Below are positions 17,889 to 27,739 of a DNA stretch of 64,000 bases, piece after piece. How positions within the stretch are numbered: position 1 is the first letter of the stretch; the number at the start of each line of letters is the position of its first letter. The notes below the pieces were generated by a model. It searched no databases. It saw nothing but the letters and a program-made list of their open reading frames with translations, and was not told the origin of the DNA. The position numbers and the translations under genes were made by a program. The DNA is from Coprococcus sp. (GTDB lineage Bacteria; Bacillota; Clostridia; Lachnospirales; Lachnospiraceae), in the NCBI GenBank assembly GCA_016297495.1, contig JAEDGN010000004.1:1-64000 (forward strand). Reading direction: 5' to 3'.

Positions 17889-18751
17889 TATCTGCTCTCC
17901 CTTCTTTCAGAGACCTCATATTCAAAGCTGGCCTGCTCTGACTTCCGGTAAAAGACCAGTCTCTGTCCCTCAAAAAACAGGAATTCCGCGGGACATGCCA
18001 CGGCTTCCAGAATCGTTCTCTCCATTTCACCATCCTGAGGTGCACTTAACCGTCGGCCCTTTCCGGCATTGATCCTGATATCCAGCCTGTATTTTCCCTG
18101 TTTCAAAATGATATTCTTTTTTGTACATGCAAGAATTTTTACACCGAGATAAGTTGCTAATCGATATTCTCTGCCATGATCGTGAATCACACAGATACAT
18201 CCTCTGAATTGCAGCCCGCAGAAGGGAATCTTCGCCACAGCTGCCATGATCGAACAGCCATCCTGAAAATCATTGGCCTGAATCCATGTATAGGACGAAG
18301 GAAAGGACCGTCCGCTGTCTCCCTCGATATAGCCCCTGCCGCCCGTAAAATCCATCATTTTTCCATTAAAAAAGACTTTTCCCTCCAGAAGATGATCCAT
18401 ACTGATAATCCGATGCCGGCACTCCATCGGGAGAAAACAAAAAGGGCCCATCACATCATAGTGTATGGGCGTTAAATTTTTGTACCGGATCCTGCCTGTC
18501 AGGGATAATCCCGGTTCATGAATATTCAATGCGATCCCTTTTTGGGAAAAACGATTGCCTTCTGTAAATGGAAGCTTCCTTGAGAATTCTTTTGTAATAA
18601 CCTGGATAAATCTTTCATTTCCTGACCATCCGATAATAATGCAAAGGGTATTGTCTCCTTTTTGATGTTTAAAATAATAGCCTTTAAAAAATCCGTTCAA
18701 ACGCCGCACCCCATTTCTGAATATAACCATATTCTGTCCAAAATCTGACAT
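17888..18751 (-). CDS. Tocopherol-cyclase-like lipocalin-fold protein
   Basis: A 287-residue protein with the family's pattern FFNGKMMDFTGGRGYIEGDS followed by GRSFPSSYTWIQAND, and an N-terminal LNGFFKGYYFKHQ. In plants the family closes the chromanol ring of vitamin E, but bacterial members outside cyanobacteria have no known tocopherol pathway. The function here is therefore unknown, perhaps binding or modifying a lipid or quinone. There is no signal peptide. The start is uncertain: ATG 18751 has no good ribosome site, and a later ATG or TTG within the first 20 codons is possible. It is coupled by TAATG overlap to the FAD/Rieske gene and lies 34 bases after the MATE gene. Confidence 0.78.
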   Translation of the reverse strand: MSDFGQNMVIFRNGVRRLNGFFKGYYFKHQKGDNTLCIIIGWSGNERFIQVITKEFSRKLPFTEGNRFSQKGIALNIHEPGLSLTGRIRYKNLTPIHYDVMGPFCFLPMECRHRIISMDHLLEGKVFFNGKMMDFTGGRGYIEGDSGRSFPSSYTWIQANDFQDGCSIMAAVAKIPFCGLQFRGCICVIHDHGREYRLATYLGVKILACTKKNIILKQGKYRLDIRINAGKGRRLSAPQDGEMERTILEAVACPAEFLFFEGQRLVFYRKSEQASFEYEVSERRESR

Positions 18752-18785
18752 GGCATACCGCGTTTATAAAAATATTAATCCGTAT

Positions 18786-20174
18786 TTAGACTATTTCTCC
18801 TGCAAGTTTCCCGAATTTCCGCTTCCATCGTACATGCATGCCGACAGCCCGGAAGCATTCATCCAGTCCAAGGGCCAGCCACACACCGGTCAGGCCCCAG
18901 CCAAGGCTGATTCCCAGAATATAACTCATGCCAACGGACAGGCCCCACATGGATATCAGACCAAAATAAAACGGGAACTGCACATCCCCCGCGGCCCGGA
19001 GCGCATTAACATAAATGAGGTTCTGACTGCGTCCCGCTTCTCTCACAAAATTGACCAGAAGTACAGTACAGGCAATATTCAGGATCTCTCTGTCCTCAGT
19101 AAACAATGAAAAAACCGGATACCTGAATATAGTTACAACAATCATGATCGACATACTGACAATAATAGAACAGGTGCCCGAAAAACGACACTGCCTGTCA
19201 GCCTTCCGGTAATCCCCGGCTCCAACGCTCCAACCCGTCAGAATGGCTGTTGCCTGTCCCAGAGCCATGGAAAACATATATATAAAGCTGACACATGTAT
19301 TCAGATAGGAGTAAGCTGTCACTGTCTTGGTACCCAGCATGGTGATAAATACCATAACAAAAAACTGTGAACAATTGTAGGATATCTGCTCCCCGGCTGC
19401 AGGAAGTCCGTAGGCAATAACATCCCGGCTCCGCTGCCGGATACCTCTTATCACCTTCATCCATTTCTCCCTGATATGTATTTTGTCTGCAGCTGCTTCA
19501 ATGATATCCTCAGGCAGCATCCGCCATCCGCTGTCCTTTTCCCTCATGCGATACAGCATCCAGCCAAAAATCAGAAGCCCGATCAGTCTTCCGATCACCG
19601 TGGCCACCGCCGCACCGCGAATACCCATGGCCGGGCACCCGAATTTGCCGAATATCAACAGATAATTCAATACAATATTACAGATGTTCATACCAAGGGA
19701 CACAAGCATGCAGGGCAAGGCCCTGCCATAGGCCCGCAATATGGTGGAAAAGGCCATCATTGCCATCTGCCCCCAGATAAACAAACTGATCATCTGCAGA
19801 TATTCCTCCGCATAACCACAGGCAGCCCCTTCCAGATTCAAAAGCATAAGAAATACAGGATGAAACAGCACCAGCACAATCGTCAGCACGATACCGATGC
19901 CCAAATTCAAAATAACTGTTGCTGCAATGAGTGTATTCTGCTCCTCCGGCTTCCTGTTGGCACCAATATACTGCGCACATAAAATGCCGCTTCCTGTCGT
20001 CACAATACAGGCCAGGACCTGTATGAGAAACATTACCTGATTGGCCACACTGACAGCCGCCACAGCATCATCGCTGAACTTTGCCAGCATAACCACATCA
20101 ATACTGCCCATCAGAGAAAACATCAGTGATTCTATAAAAATCGGAATTGTCAGCTGCCACACATTTTTCTGCAT
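18786..20174 (-). CDS. MATE-family multidrug/cation efflux protein
   Basis: A 462-residue membrane protein with about 12 hydrophobic segments in two similar halves. The opening TIPIFIESLMFSLMGSIDVV and the phrase IGANRKPEEQNTLI are typical of the MATE/NorM group, which exports organic cations using Na+ or H+ gradients. The start chosen is ATG 20174, with AAGGAG eleven bases upstream; an in-frame GTG four codons earlier overlaps that site. It diverges from an AraC-type regulator across a short region, so that regulator is a candidate controller. The genes downstream on the same strand may be co-transcribed. Confidence 0.9.
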   Translation of the reverse strand: MQKNVWQLTIPIFIESLMFSLMGSIDVVMLAKFSDDAVAAVSVANQVMFLIQVLACIVTTGSGILCAQYIGANRKPEEQNTLIAATVILNLGIGIVLTIVLVLFHPVFLMLLNLEGAACGYAEEYLQMISLFIWGQMAMMAFSTILRAYGRALPCMLVSLGMNICNIVLNYLLIFGKFGCPAMGIRGAAVATVIGRLIGLLIFGWMLYRMREKDSGWRMLPEDIIEAAADKIHIREKWMKVIRGIRQRSRDVIAYGLPAAGEQISYNCSQFFVMVFITMLGTKTVTAYSYLNTCVSFIYMFSMALGQATAILTGWSVGAGDYRKADRQCRFSGTCSIIVSMSIMIVVTIFRYPVFSLFTEDREILNIACTVLLVNFVREAGRSQNLIYVNALRAAGDVQFPFYFGLISMWGLSVGMSYILGISLGWGLTGVWLALGLDECFRAVGMHVRWKRKFGKLAGEIV

Positions 20175-20189
20175 TCGTTCATCCACTCC

Positions 20190-20218
20190 TTGACACAGGA
20201 ATATATTTTTCCTATAAT
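20190..20218 (+). promoter_or_regulatory. Promoter of the AraC-type regulator gene
   Basis: TTGACA (20190-20195), 17 bp, TATAAT (20213-20218): a full-consensus promoter giving a leader of about 95 bases. The spacer contains the imperfect inverted repeat AGGAATATATTTTTCCT, a possible binding site. Confidence 0.8.
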
Positions 20219-20320
20219 AATTGCAGTTTATAGCAGATTAATCACAAATTCTTGCATTATATGGGCAGATTTATAACACAATCCTGCTTTTTTTGCATGA
20301 CAGGATACAGGAGGTGCAGG

Positions 20321-21217
20321 ATGGCTTTACCTTCCATTGATAAAACATCGAAATACGAAAAGAAGCAGCACGGCAGCAATGATTTTCCTTTTATTGTCTA
20401 TCACACACAGATTCCACGCTTCATTTACAGTTATCCACTCCACTGGCATGACGAGATGGAGATAATTATCGTGCAAAAAGGCAGCTGTATTGTGACGATC
20501 AATACAACTGCCCATACAATAGCCGAAGGCGATATGGCTTTTATCATGCCGGGCATGCTCCATGCCATCGATCAGGACACCTCCAATGAGGCCGTCTATT
20601 TTAATATTGTCTTTGATCTTCGTATTCTTGGCAGCAGTGACGGTTCAGACAGCTGCTTTGAGAAAAATCTGCGCCCGTATCTGGATGGCAGCGTACTCCT
20701 GCCGCCCGTACTACATGGCGATCATCCTTTCGCTGCAGATCTCAGCTATCATCTGATGGCGCTGGTTGAACACCGCCGACAGCACGACAGCGGTATAGAG
20801 CTTTTCATTAAAGCCCATCTTCTGTCCCTTTTCTGGCTGTTGATACCACTGCGCAGCAAAGCAGTACAGAACATTTCGGATGCTTCCCACAGAACGCAGA
20901 TTCAGAAGATGAAGGAACTGCTCCACTTTCTTGACAGCAACTATACGAGAGCCATCTCTCTGGGAGAGGCTGCAGCCTTCTGCGGCTACAGCACCTCCTA
21001 TTTCATGAAGTTCTTCAAGTCATTTACAGGCACGACCTTGGTAGAATACCTGAATCAGCGCCGCCTGAAGAGAGCGGCCGAGCTGCTGACAGACACTGAC
21101 GACACTGTGCTTGCCATTTCTGAGGCCACAGGCTTTGAGAATCATTCCTATTTCATCCGCCTGTTTAAACGATACTACGGTACAACACCTTATCAATACC
21201 GCCGCCGAAATAGTTAG
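20321..21217 (+). CDS. AraC-family transcriptional regulator with N-terminal cupin domain
   Basis: A 298-residue regulator. The N-terminal cupin sensor (HWHDEMEIIIVQKGSCIVTI, then GDMAFIMPGMLHAI) resembles sugar-sensing AraC proteins. Two C-terminal helix-turn-helix units follow: AISLGEAAAFCGYSTSYFMK and VLAISEATGFENHSYFIRLF, with the final FKRYYGTTPYQYR. The start is ATG 20321, six bases after AGGAGG; the frame is open further upstream without support. It diverges from the MATE gene and converges on malQ, only eight bases from its stop. It could regulate either the efflux gene or carbohydrate genes. Confidence 0.9.
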   Translation: MALPSIDKTSKYEKKQHGSNDFPFIVYHTQIPRFIYSYPLHWHDEMEIIIVQKGSCIVTINTTAHTIAEGDMAFIMPGMLHAIDQDTSNEAVYFNIVFDLRILGSSDGSDSCFEKNLRPYLDGSVLLPPVLHGDHPFAADLSYHLMALVEHRRQHDSGIELFIKAHLLSLFWLLIPLRSKAVQNISDASHRTQIQKMKELLHFLDSNYTRAISLGEAAAFCGYSTSYFMKFFKSFTGTTLVEYLNQRRLKRAAELLTDTDDTVLAISEATGFENHSYFIRLFKRYYGTTPYQYRRRNS

Positions 21218-21225
21218 GATTAATT

Positions 21226-22752
21226 TTATTGGGCTGCCTTTTCTGCCTGATTGGCCAGTCTTCCGTAAATTTTTGTATAGCTTCTGATCTCTGCCAGCAG
21301 CTCCGGTATGATCTCGCCTTCTTTCAGACGCCACTGCCAGTTGTTGCCCAATGTTGAAGGGGTATTCATACGGGCATGATTGTCATACCCAAAGTAATCC
21401 TGTATCGGAATGATACAAGTGTCCGCCACACTGCGCATGGCCAGACAGATGATTTCCTTGTACATCCATTTATCTGCCACCTTCTGATTGTGGACATAAT
21501 TCCGAACCATCTTCCTCTCCTCAGGAAGGATATTCTTATACCATCCGACCAGCGTCTCATTATCATGGGTCCCTGTATACACAACACAGTTTTTACTGTA
21601 ATTATGCGGCAGATAATCACTGGCTGATCCCGTATCTCTGCTGTCAAAGGCAAATTCCAGCACCTTCATATTCGGATAACCGCTGTCTTTTACAAGTGCA
21701 CGCACTGTATCCGTCATAAAGCCCAGATCTTCCGCAATGATCTTGCGGTCGCCAAGACGATATTTGATTGTGTTAAACAGTTCCATACCCGGTCCCTTTT
21801 TCCATTGACCGTTCTCAGCTGTCAGATCACCATACGGAATGGAATAATATTCATCAAAGCCTCTGAAATGGTCAATGCGCACCACATCATACATGGCAAA
21901 GCAATTGGCGATACGTTTGATCCACCAGTCATAACCCTGCATCCGATGATAATCCCAACGATAGAGTGGATTTCCCCAAAGCTGCCCTGTTGCTGAAAAA
22001 GCATCCGGAGGACAGCCCGCCACAGCCTTCGGAACATTTTTTTCATCCAGCTGAAAAAGTTCCGGGTGTGCCCATGTGTCTGCACTGTCAAATGCCACAT
22101 AAATCGGAATATCACCGATGATCTCTATACCCTGTTTGTTGGCATAAGCTTTCAATTTCGCCCACTGCTTGCGGAATTTGAACTGAAGATATTTGTAGAA
22201 TTCAATATCAAAATAAAGCTCACGGCGATAGTAATCCAGTGCATATCCCCATCTAAGCCGGATATCCTCAGCCCACTCGATCCAGCTCTTACCATCAAAG
22301 CGGTTCTTGACCGCCATAAACAACGAATAATCATCCAGCCACCAGCTCTGATTACGACAAAATTCAATAAATTCCGCGTTTTCATAGATTTTACTGCGTT
22401 CATATGCCTTTCTTAACAGAGAAAAACGGCCTGTATATAATTTGCCATAATCAACGCAGGACGGATCAGAGCCAAAATCAACCGCATCACATTCCTCTTT
22501 CTCAAGAACGCCCTCTTCGATCAGATCTTCAAGACTGATAAAATAAGGATTGCCCGCAAAAGTGGAAAAGGACTGATAAGGTGAATCTCCATAGCTGGTC
22601 GGTCCCAGCGGCAGAATCTGCCAGTAACTCTGTCCTGCCTCCTTCAGCTGATCCACAAATTCATACGCACTTTTTGAAAAACATCCAATACCATACTTTG
22701 AAGGCAGACTGCTGATCGGCAGCAGAATACCGCTTGCTCTTTTTGATTCCAT
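21226..22752 (-). CDS. malQ: 4-alpha-glucanotransferase (GH77 amylomaltase)
   Basis: Cytoplasmic disproportionating enzyme that transfers glucan segments between maltodextrins and releases glucose; 508 residues, normal length. It opens RASGILLPISSLPSKYGIGC. GH77 motifs include VRIDHFRGFDEYYSIPYGD (nucleophile Asp), KIIAEDLGFMTD (acid/base Glu) and YTGTHDNETLVGWY (transition-state Asp). It is the last gene of a debranching enzyme-pullulanase-malQ operon, beginning ten bases after the pullulanase stop. No hairpin terminator is evident before the convergent AraC gene. Confidence 0.96.
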   Translation of the reverse strand: MESKRASGILLPISSLPSKYGIGCFSKSAYEFVDQLKEAGQSYWQILPLGPTSYGDSPYQSFSTFAGNPYFISLEDLIEEGVLEKEECDAVDFGSDPSCVDYGKLYTGRFSLLRKAYERSKIYENAEFIEFCRNQSWWLDDYSLFMAVKNRFDGKSWIEWAEDIRLRWGYALDYYRRELYFDIEFYKYLQFKFRKQWAKLKAYANKQGIEIIGDIPIYVAFDSADTWAHPELFQLDEKNVPKAVAGCPPDAFSATGQLWGNPLYRWDYHRMQGYDWWIKRIANCFAMYDVVRIDHFRGFDEYYSIPYGDLTAENGQWKKGPGMELFNTIKYRLGDRKIIAEDLGFMTDTVRALVKDSGYPNMKVLEFAFDSRDTGSASDYLPHNYSKNCVVYTGTHDNETLVGWYKNILPEERKMVRNYVHNQKVADKWMYKEIICLAMRSVADTCIIPIQDYFGYDNHARMNTPSTLGNNWQWRLKEGEIIPELLAEIRSYTKIYGRLANQAEKAAQ

Positions 22753-22762
22753 ATGTTCTCTC

Positions 22763-24736
22763 CTATCTTTCGCCTAAAATTGTTACTGATTTTTCTTTGA
22801 GAATGATCTGACTTCCTTCCACGGCCACACCTTTTTTATGCTGATGCTTCACGCCATCGGATAATAGCCGCCACTGTCCTTCCGGCAGAGAGACCTTTCT
22901 TTTGCAATTATACGGATTATAATAGACAACTGCCCTTTGCCATCTTCTGCCGGACGGTACATCATCCAGAACAAAACCGATGACCGCATCCGCCCTCTCC
23001 AGGAAACAGACAGCTTCTGCCGCCTCATTGCTGCCTTTTTCCAATAATGGCATTTCCCTGCGCAAGGCAATCAGAAAACGATAATAATCCACTAGTTCCC
23101 TATAATCACAGGATCTTTTCCAATCCAGTTCATTGAGCCATGCGGGCTGATTATAGCTGTTGCTGCAGCCCAGCTTGGTTCGTCCAAATTCCTCTCCGGC
23201 CATAATAAACGGCATACCCAGACAGGTCATAACAATTCCTGCTGCCATCCGGTTCATCTGAAGAATATCTTCATAGCGGGCCTCATAATCCGGCACCTTT
23301 TTCACTGAAACTACCAGTTTATCCCACAGGCTCCTGTCATCGTGGGCCGACACATAACTTACAATCTGCATCGGTGACTTCGGGTTCAGCCTTCCGATGT
23401 CCCGCCTCGGACCGCACCATGCACACACAGCCGCCTCAATATCCCGTTTAAGAGACATGGCCACTCTGGAATCTCCGCTGACATAGCCTGTCTCAAGCGC
23501 TTCAAAAGGACTTCCTTTCAATGCATCTCTTGTTTTATCACAAAATACGGCGATTCGTTCGTCCAGCAGCTGCAGATTATCCATATTGGCCGGGTAGGCC
23601 ATATTTTCCCAGGCAGTCCCTGCTGCTGACCACGGCTCCCCATACATGAGAATATCTTTTCCTCCCGGAAGACGATCCAGCCGTTTTCTGATCGTATTCA
23701 TGGTATTGACATCATAAAGTCCCATCAAATCAAAACGAAAACCATCAATATGATATTCTTTTGCCCAATAACATACAGAATCTGCCATGTATTTTCCGAA
23801 CATCACCCGCTCGCTGGCTGTGTCATTGCCGCATCCGGAGCCATTGGCCCATGTTCCGTCCTCGAACATACGATAAAAGTATCCCGGCACAGTTTTCTGA
23901 AATACTGAATCCATATCATAGGTATGATTATACACCACATCCAGAATCACACCAATACCTGCCTGATGCAGAGCCATGACCATTTCCTTAAATTCACGGA
24001 TACGCACATGTCCATCCCATGGATCTGTTGAATAGGAACCTTCCGGCACATTATAATTGACAGGATCATAACCCCAGTTGAACTGATTCCATTCCGGATG
24101 TTCTTCATCCACAGAACCATAATCATAAGTCGGCATCAGATGTACATACGTAATGCCAAGCTGCTTCAGATATGTCATACAGGTAGGATATTCTCCTTTA
24201 CCCTCAAAAGAAGTATCTTTTTCCGTAAATGCCATGTATTTTCCACGCCATGCCTGACGTACGTTTCCATGCCAGTCATTGGAAAAATCCTTGATATGCA
24301 GTTCCCAGATCACCGGATGCTTTGTAATCCCGGAAGGTCGCTTATCACTTTTCCATCCTTCAGGATTCGTTCTCTCCAGATCGACCACCATACTCCGGGA
24401 ACTATTGACCCCACAGGCCTTTGCATAAGGATCTCCTGTCTCCCGTGTCTTTCCGCCGACGGTCACAGAATATGTATAGTAGACGCCCTCTCTGTCTCCA
24501 TCCAGGCCAAGCTCCCATACACCCTTTTCTGTTTTCTTCATTTGAAAATGACCGGTTGCTTCGCCTGATTGACCATCTTTATAAAGATTCAATACAACCA
24601 TTTCCGCCGTCGGAGCCCATACTTTAAAACATGTACGATCTGACGCATAATACGCTCCCAGATCATTCCCTTCGTAGGCGTACTGCCGGTTAAATTCATC
24701 AGATGCAAACCAGTGTTTCATTTCTATATCTGTCAT
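22763..24736 (-). CDS. pulA: Type I pullulanase, intracellular
   Basis: Hydrolyses alpha-1,6 branches of pullulan, glycogen and limit dextrins; 657 residues. A CBM48-like N-terminal region (FKVWAPTAEMVVLNLY) precedes a GH13 barrel. The type I signature is FNWGYDPVNYNVPEGSYS, and the GH13 regions are ILDVVYNHTYD, GFRFDLMGLYD (nucleophile), LMYGEPW (acid/base) and YVSAHDD. No signal peptide is present, so it acts inside the cell. Its ATG shares a base with the stop of the upstream debranching enzyme gene (TAATG), coupling their translation. Confidence 0.95.
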   Translation of the reverse strand: MTDIEMKHWFASDEFNRQYAYEGNDLGAYYASDRTCFKVWAPTAEMVVLNLYKDGQSGEATGHFQMKKTEKGVWELGLDGDREGVYYTYSVTVGGKTRETGDPYAKACGVNSSRSMVVDLERTNPEGWKSDKRPSGITKHPVIWELHIKDFSNDWHGNVRQAWRGKYMAFTEKDTSFEGKGEYPTCMTYLKQLGITYVHLMPTYDYGSVDEEHPEWNQFNWGYDPVNYNVPEGSYSTDPWDGHVRIREFKEMVMALHQAGIGVILDVVYNHTYDMDSVFQKTVPGYFYRMFEDGTWANGSGCGNDTASERVMFGKYMADSVCYWAKEYHIDGFRFDLMGLYDVNTMNTIRKRLDRLPGGKDILMYGEPWSAAGTAWENMAYPANMDNLQLLDERIAVFCDKTRDALKGSPFEALETGYVSGDSRVAMSLKRDIEAAVCAWCGPRRDIGRLNPKSPMQIVSYVSAHDDRSLWDKLVVSVKKVPDYEARYEDILQMNRMAAGIVMTCLGMPFIMAGEEFGRTKLGCSNSYNQPAWLNELDWKRSCDYRELVDYYRFLIALRREMPLLEKGSNEAAEAVCFLERADAVIGFVLDDVPSGRRWQRAVVYYNPYNCKRKVSLPEGQWRLLSDGVKHQHKKGVAVEGSQIILKEKSVTILGER

Positions 24737-26700
24737 TATTTATTATCTTCCATTTCTTCAATCTTTTCATAAACTCTCAGCAATTCTCCGACACTCCAGG
24801 CCTGAGCAAAACATCCTCTGGATGTATCAGGAACATCACCATCATATATCTCTGCAATATGGCCAATACATCCTTCCCTGAGACATGCCTCCAGCGGCTG
24901 AAGCTGTCTTCTGACATTCCTGACCGCCTCCGGTGGATCCGGCGACCACCGCAGATAAGCCAGATAATATGCCCCCAATGGATAAGCCCATACCGTTCCC
25001 TGATGATAGGCCATATCACGCTCAAACTGTGAACCGCCGTAAGAATCATGATACTCATCATCCTCGGGGCTCAACGATCTCAGTCCCCATGGTGTATAAA
25101 GATACCTGTATACTGTTTTTAAAATCTGCTGTGCCTGTTCTTCATTCACCATAACATAGGAAAGCGTCAATGTCCATATCTGATTGCATCGAATTTGGTC
25201 ATCGGCTTTTGTCCCCGAAATCACATCCCGAAGGCAACCTTTTTTGTCATTCCAGAACAGCCTTAAGAAGCTTTCTCTGGCCCGTTCTGCCATATTCCGA
25301 TACATTTCCCCACATCCCGGTTCCCCCATCTGTGGTGCCAGTTCCGACAGAATCATCAGTGCATTATACCAGTAGGCATTGATCTCCACCGGTTTGCCAT
25401 GACGTGGTGTCGGCAGAATATCTCCAACGCGCACATCCATCCATGTCAGCTGGTAAAGTCCTTTTCCCGCCGAAATCAAACCGTCCTCATCCATATGGAT
25501 GCCATAGTCAGTTCCGTTCTGATACCAGCGGACAATCTCTGTCATCTCCGGCCATGCTTCCCGGACAAATTTCATATCACCGGTTGCCTTCAGATACAGA
25601 TAAACAATCTCGATAAACAACAGCGACGCATCCACTGTATTATACAAAGGCTTTCCATCATCCTCCGGAAACATATTGGGCATCAGCCCTTTCCGACAGT
25701 AAGCCATAAATGTCCGCAGAATGCTTTTTGCGCTTTCATACTGCCGTGCAGCAAGGGTACAGCCGGCCATGGCAATCATTGTATCCCTGCCCCAGTCCCC
25801 AAAAAACGGAAATCCCGCTATAATTGATTGGCTTTTCGTTGACTCCCGCCATGTCAGATACTGATTGGCGCTTTTCGACAGCATCTGTGCTGACGGATCG
25901 TGAAAGCCCGCAGTATTGATGAGCTGCTGCTGACGAAAGATTTCATTATCAATAGCGTCATTTACCCATGCTTCATCCACATCACACAGATGATCCAAAC
26001 TATAAACAAGATAATAGATCTGTCTTCCTTTCCGGAACGGACAATGAATCTTGTGATTGGCCACTGCACACCCGACGGCATCCCGTCCATCTCTGGCATC
26101 CTGTTCATAATACCAGTCCCCGGAGAAAACTGTTTCCTGCCTTTCAACTAAGCCATTGGTCCAATAATAAAGACATATACCATTAGACTGAATCTTTTCG
26201 CCGTTCAGGCTAAAGGACTGGGATGTTGATAAACAGTGCCCTTTCGGAACGAACTGCATCCATGGTGTCAGGAGCAGTTCTCCCTCCCGGCCTGCTTCTA
26301 TCTCATAGCGGATCCCCACCGTATTCTCTCCCTGTCTCATGAAAACAGTCTGCATGATATCTATATCTTCTGCATGGTACTGCCATACGGGCAGATACTC
26401 AAAAGAAAAGCATTGCAGCCAACGCTGTCCGGTCTGATTCTTTGTCCGGTTCACATAACGCTGCGAAGCAAGATCATAGTTTTTATCACCTACTCTGATT
26501 TTCCCATGAACATTCGTAACCAGATGATAACGAACCGTCGGTGCTTTCAGAGCAGCCATGAGAAGGGCCTGATCATTCCTCGCATTGGCACCCGTAATTG
26601 TCAGAGAAGAAAAACCGCCCAGTCCGTTAGTCAGAAGATAACAATTCTCCTCTCCCTGTTCCGGCGTCCGCCAGCTATTCTTACCATATATCCACTTCAT
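24736..26700 (-). CDS. Glycogen debranching enzyme / amylo-alpha-1,6-glucosidase
   Basis: A 654-residue bacterial/archaeal-type debranching enzyme. The N-terminal GDE domain begins WRTPEQGEENCYLLTNGLGG, and the C-terminal (alpha/alpha)6 catalytic domain contains IAGFPFFGDWGRDTMIAMAG and AYHQGTVWAYPLGAYYLAYL. It removes alpha-1,6-linked glucose or short branches from glycogen-like glucans in the cytoplasm. The start is ATG 26700, with AGGGGATACAGG upstream; the frame is open for 26 more codons without family similarity. It is the first gene of the operon, just downstream of the malG terminator, so some read-through from malEFG is possible. Confidence 0.93.
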   Translation of the reverse strand: MKWIYGKNSWRTPEQGEENCYLLTNGLGGFSSLTITGANARNDQALLMAALKAPTVRYHLVTNVHGKIRVGDKNYDLASQRYVNRTKNQTGQRWLQCFSFEYLPVWQYHAEDIDIMQTVFMRQGENTVGIRYEIEAGREGELLLTPWMQFVPKGHCLSTSQSFSLNGEKIQSNGICLYYWTNGLVERQETVFSGDWYYEQDARDGRDAVGCAVANHKIHCPFRKGRQIYYLVYSLDHLCDVDEAWVNDAIDNEIFRQQQLINTAGFHDPSAQMLSKSANQYLTWRESTKSQSIIAGFPFFGDWGRDTMIAMAGCTLAARQYESAKSILRTFMAYCRKGLMPNMFPEDDGKPLYNTVDASLLFIEIVYLYLKATGDMKFVREAWPEMTEIVRWYQNGTDYGIHMDEDGLISAGKGLYQLTWMDVRVGDILPTPRHGKPVEINAYWYNALMILSELAPQMGEPGCGEMYRNMAERARESFLRLFWNDKKGCLRDVISGTKADDQIRCNQIWTLTLSYVMVNEEQAQQILKTVYRYLYTPWGLRSLSPEDDEYHDSYGGSQFERDMAYHQGTVWAYPLGAYYLAYLRWSPDPPEAVRNVRRQLQPLEACLREGCIGHIAEIYDGDVPDTSRGCFAQAWSVGELLRVYEKIEEMEDNK

Positions 26701-26763
26701 CCTGTATCCCCTCTCTGCTATTCCCTTAAAATGACATACTACGCTGCCGTACATACTGAACCC

Positions 26764-26816
26764 AAAAAACCGCTGCAAAATATAAACGCTCTATCAGTAT
26801 TTATATTCTGCAGCGG
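26764..26816 (-). terminator. Terminator of the malEFG operon
   Basis: Long minus-strand hairpin with arms CCGCTGCA (26770-26777) and TGCAGCGG (26809-26816) and an extended A/T inner stem, followed by TTTTTT (26764-26769). Confidence 0.85.
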
Positions 26817-26863
26817 CCCCAGGAACTTCTCTCTCTTACTTCATACAGCAATAAGACAAATGC

Positions 26864-27739
26864 TTATCCTTTGACAGCACCCGAAAGACCTTCTGTATAG
26901 TATCTCTGCATAAAGATGAACAGAATTGCGATCGGTATGGAAATACATACGGCGCCAGCCGCAAAACATGTATACCAGCTATCGATGTACTCCTTCTCAA
27001 GCATACGCCACAGACCAATCGCAACCGTGTAATAATCAGCATTGGCACGACATATTACCTTCGCAAAAATGAAATCTACCCATGGTCCCATAAAGGAAGT
27101 CAATACTGTATAAACGATGATCGGCTTACTCAGAGGAATCGTAATCTTTGAAAATACCTGCCATTTTGTACAGCCATCAATATAAGCAGCTTCATCCAGT
27201 GCCTTCGGAATCGTATCAAAGAAACCTTTGGCCACAAAGAAACCAAGACCGGAACTGCCTGAATAAACCAGTACCAATGCCACACGGATCATAGCTCCCT
27301 CTGAAAGTCCGATGGATTTCAAAATATAATAAACAGCTACCATGGACATGAAGGCCGGGAACAGACCCAGAATCATGGCAACATTCATAAAAGGCTTTCT
27401 CATCTTAAAACGCAGTCTCGACATACAATAGGATACGGCTAAAACGAAGAATGTCGAGATGAGACATGAGATAATAGCAATAATCAGCGTATTCATGAAC
27501 ATCCTAGGGAAATTCAAAACAGATGTATCTGTGAATAATCTGACATAATTGTCGATCGTGTAGCTCTTCGGGAAGAAAGTAGATACATAAGAACCTCTCT
27601 CTGCTCTAAAGCTGGTCAGTACAACCCAGAAAATAGGGAATACCCATACTACCGCCAGCACAGCCAGCACAATATGAACGACCGTATTGGTAATAAATTT
27701 CTTTCTCTTCATTGAAGAGGTTACTTCTTTTTTGCTCAT
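26864..27739 (-). CDS. malG: Maltodextrin ABC transporter permease MalG
   Basis: A 291-residue inner-membrane permease of the carbohydrate CUT1 family with six predicted membrane segments. The coupling-helix EAA loop reads EAAYIDGCTKWQVFSKITIP. It pairs with MalF to form the channel. Its ATG overlaps the malF stop by one base (TAATG). No ATPase gene follows, so an MsmX/UgpC-like shared ATPase elsewhere in the genome is expected. Substrate is inferred from flanking glucan enzymes. Confidence 0.9.
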   Translation of the reverse strand: MSKKEVTSSMKRKKFITNTVVHIVLAVLAVVWVFPIFWVVLTSFRAERGSYVSTFFPKSYTIDNYVRLFTDTSVLNFPRMFMNTLIIAIISCLISTFFVLAVSYCMSRLRFKMRKPFMNVAMILGLFPAFMSMVAVYYILKSIGLSEGAMIRVALVLVYSGSSGLGFFVAKGFFDTIPKALDEAAYIDGCTKWQVFSKITIPLSKPIIVYTVLTSFMGPWVDFIFAKVICRANADYYTVAIGLWRMLEKEYIDSWYTCFAAGAVCISIPIAILFIFMQRYYTEGLSGAVKG

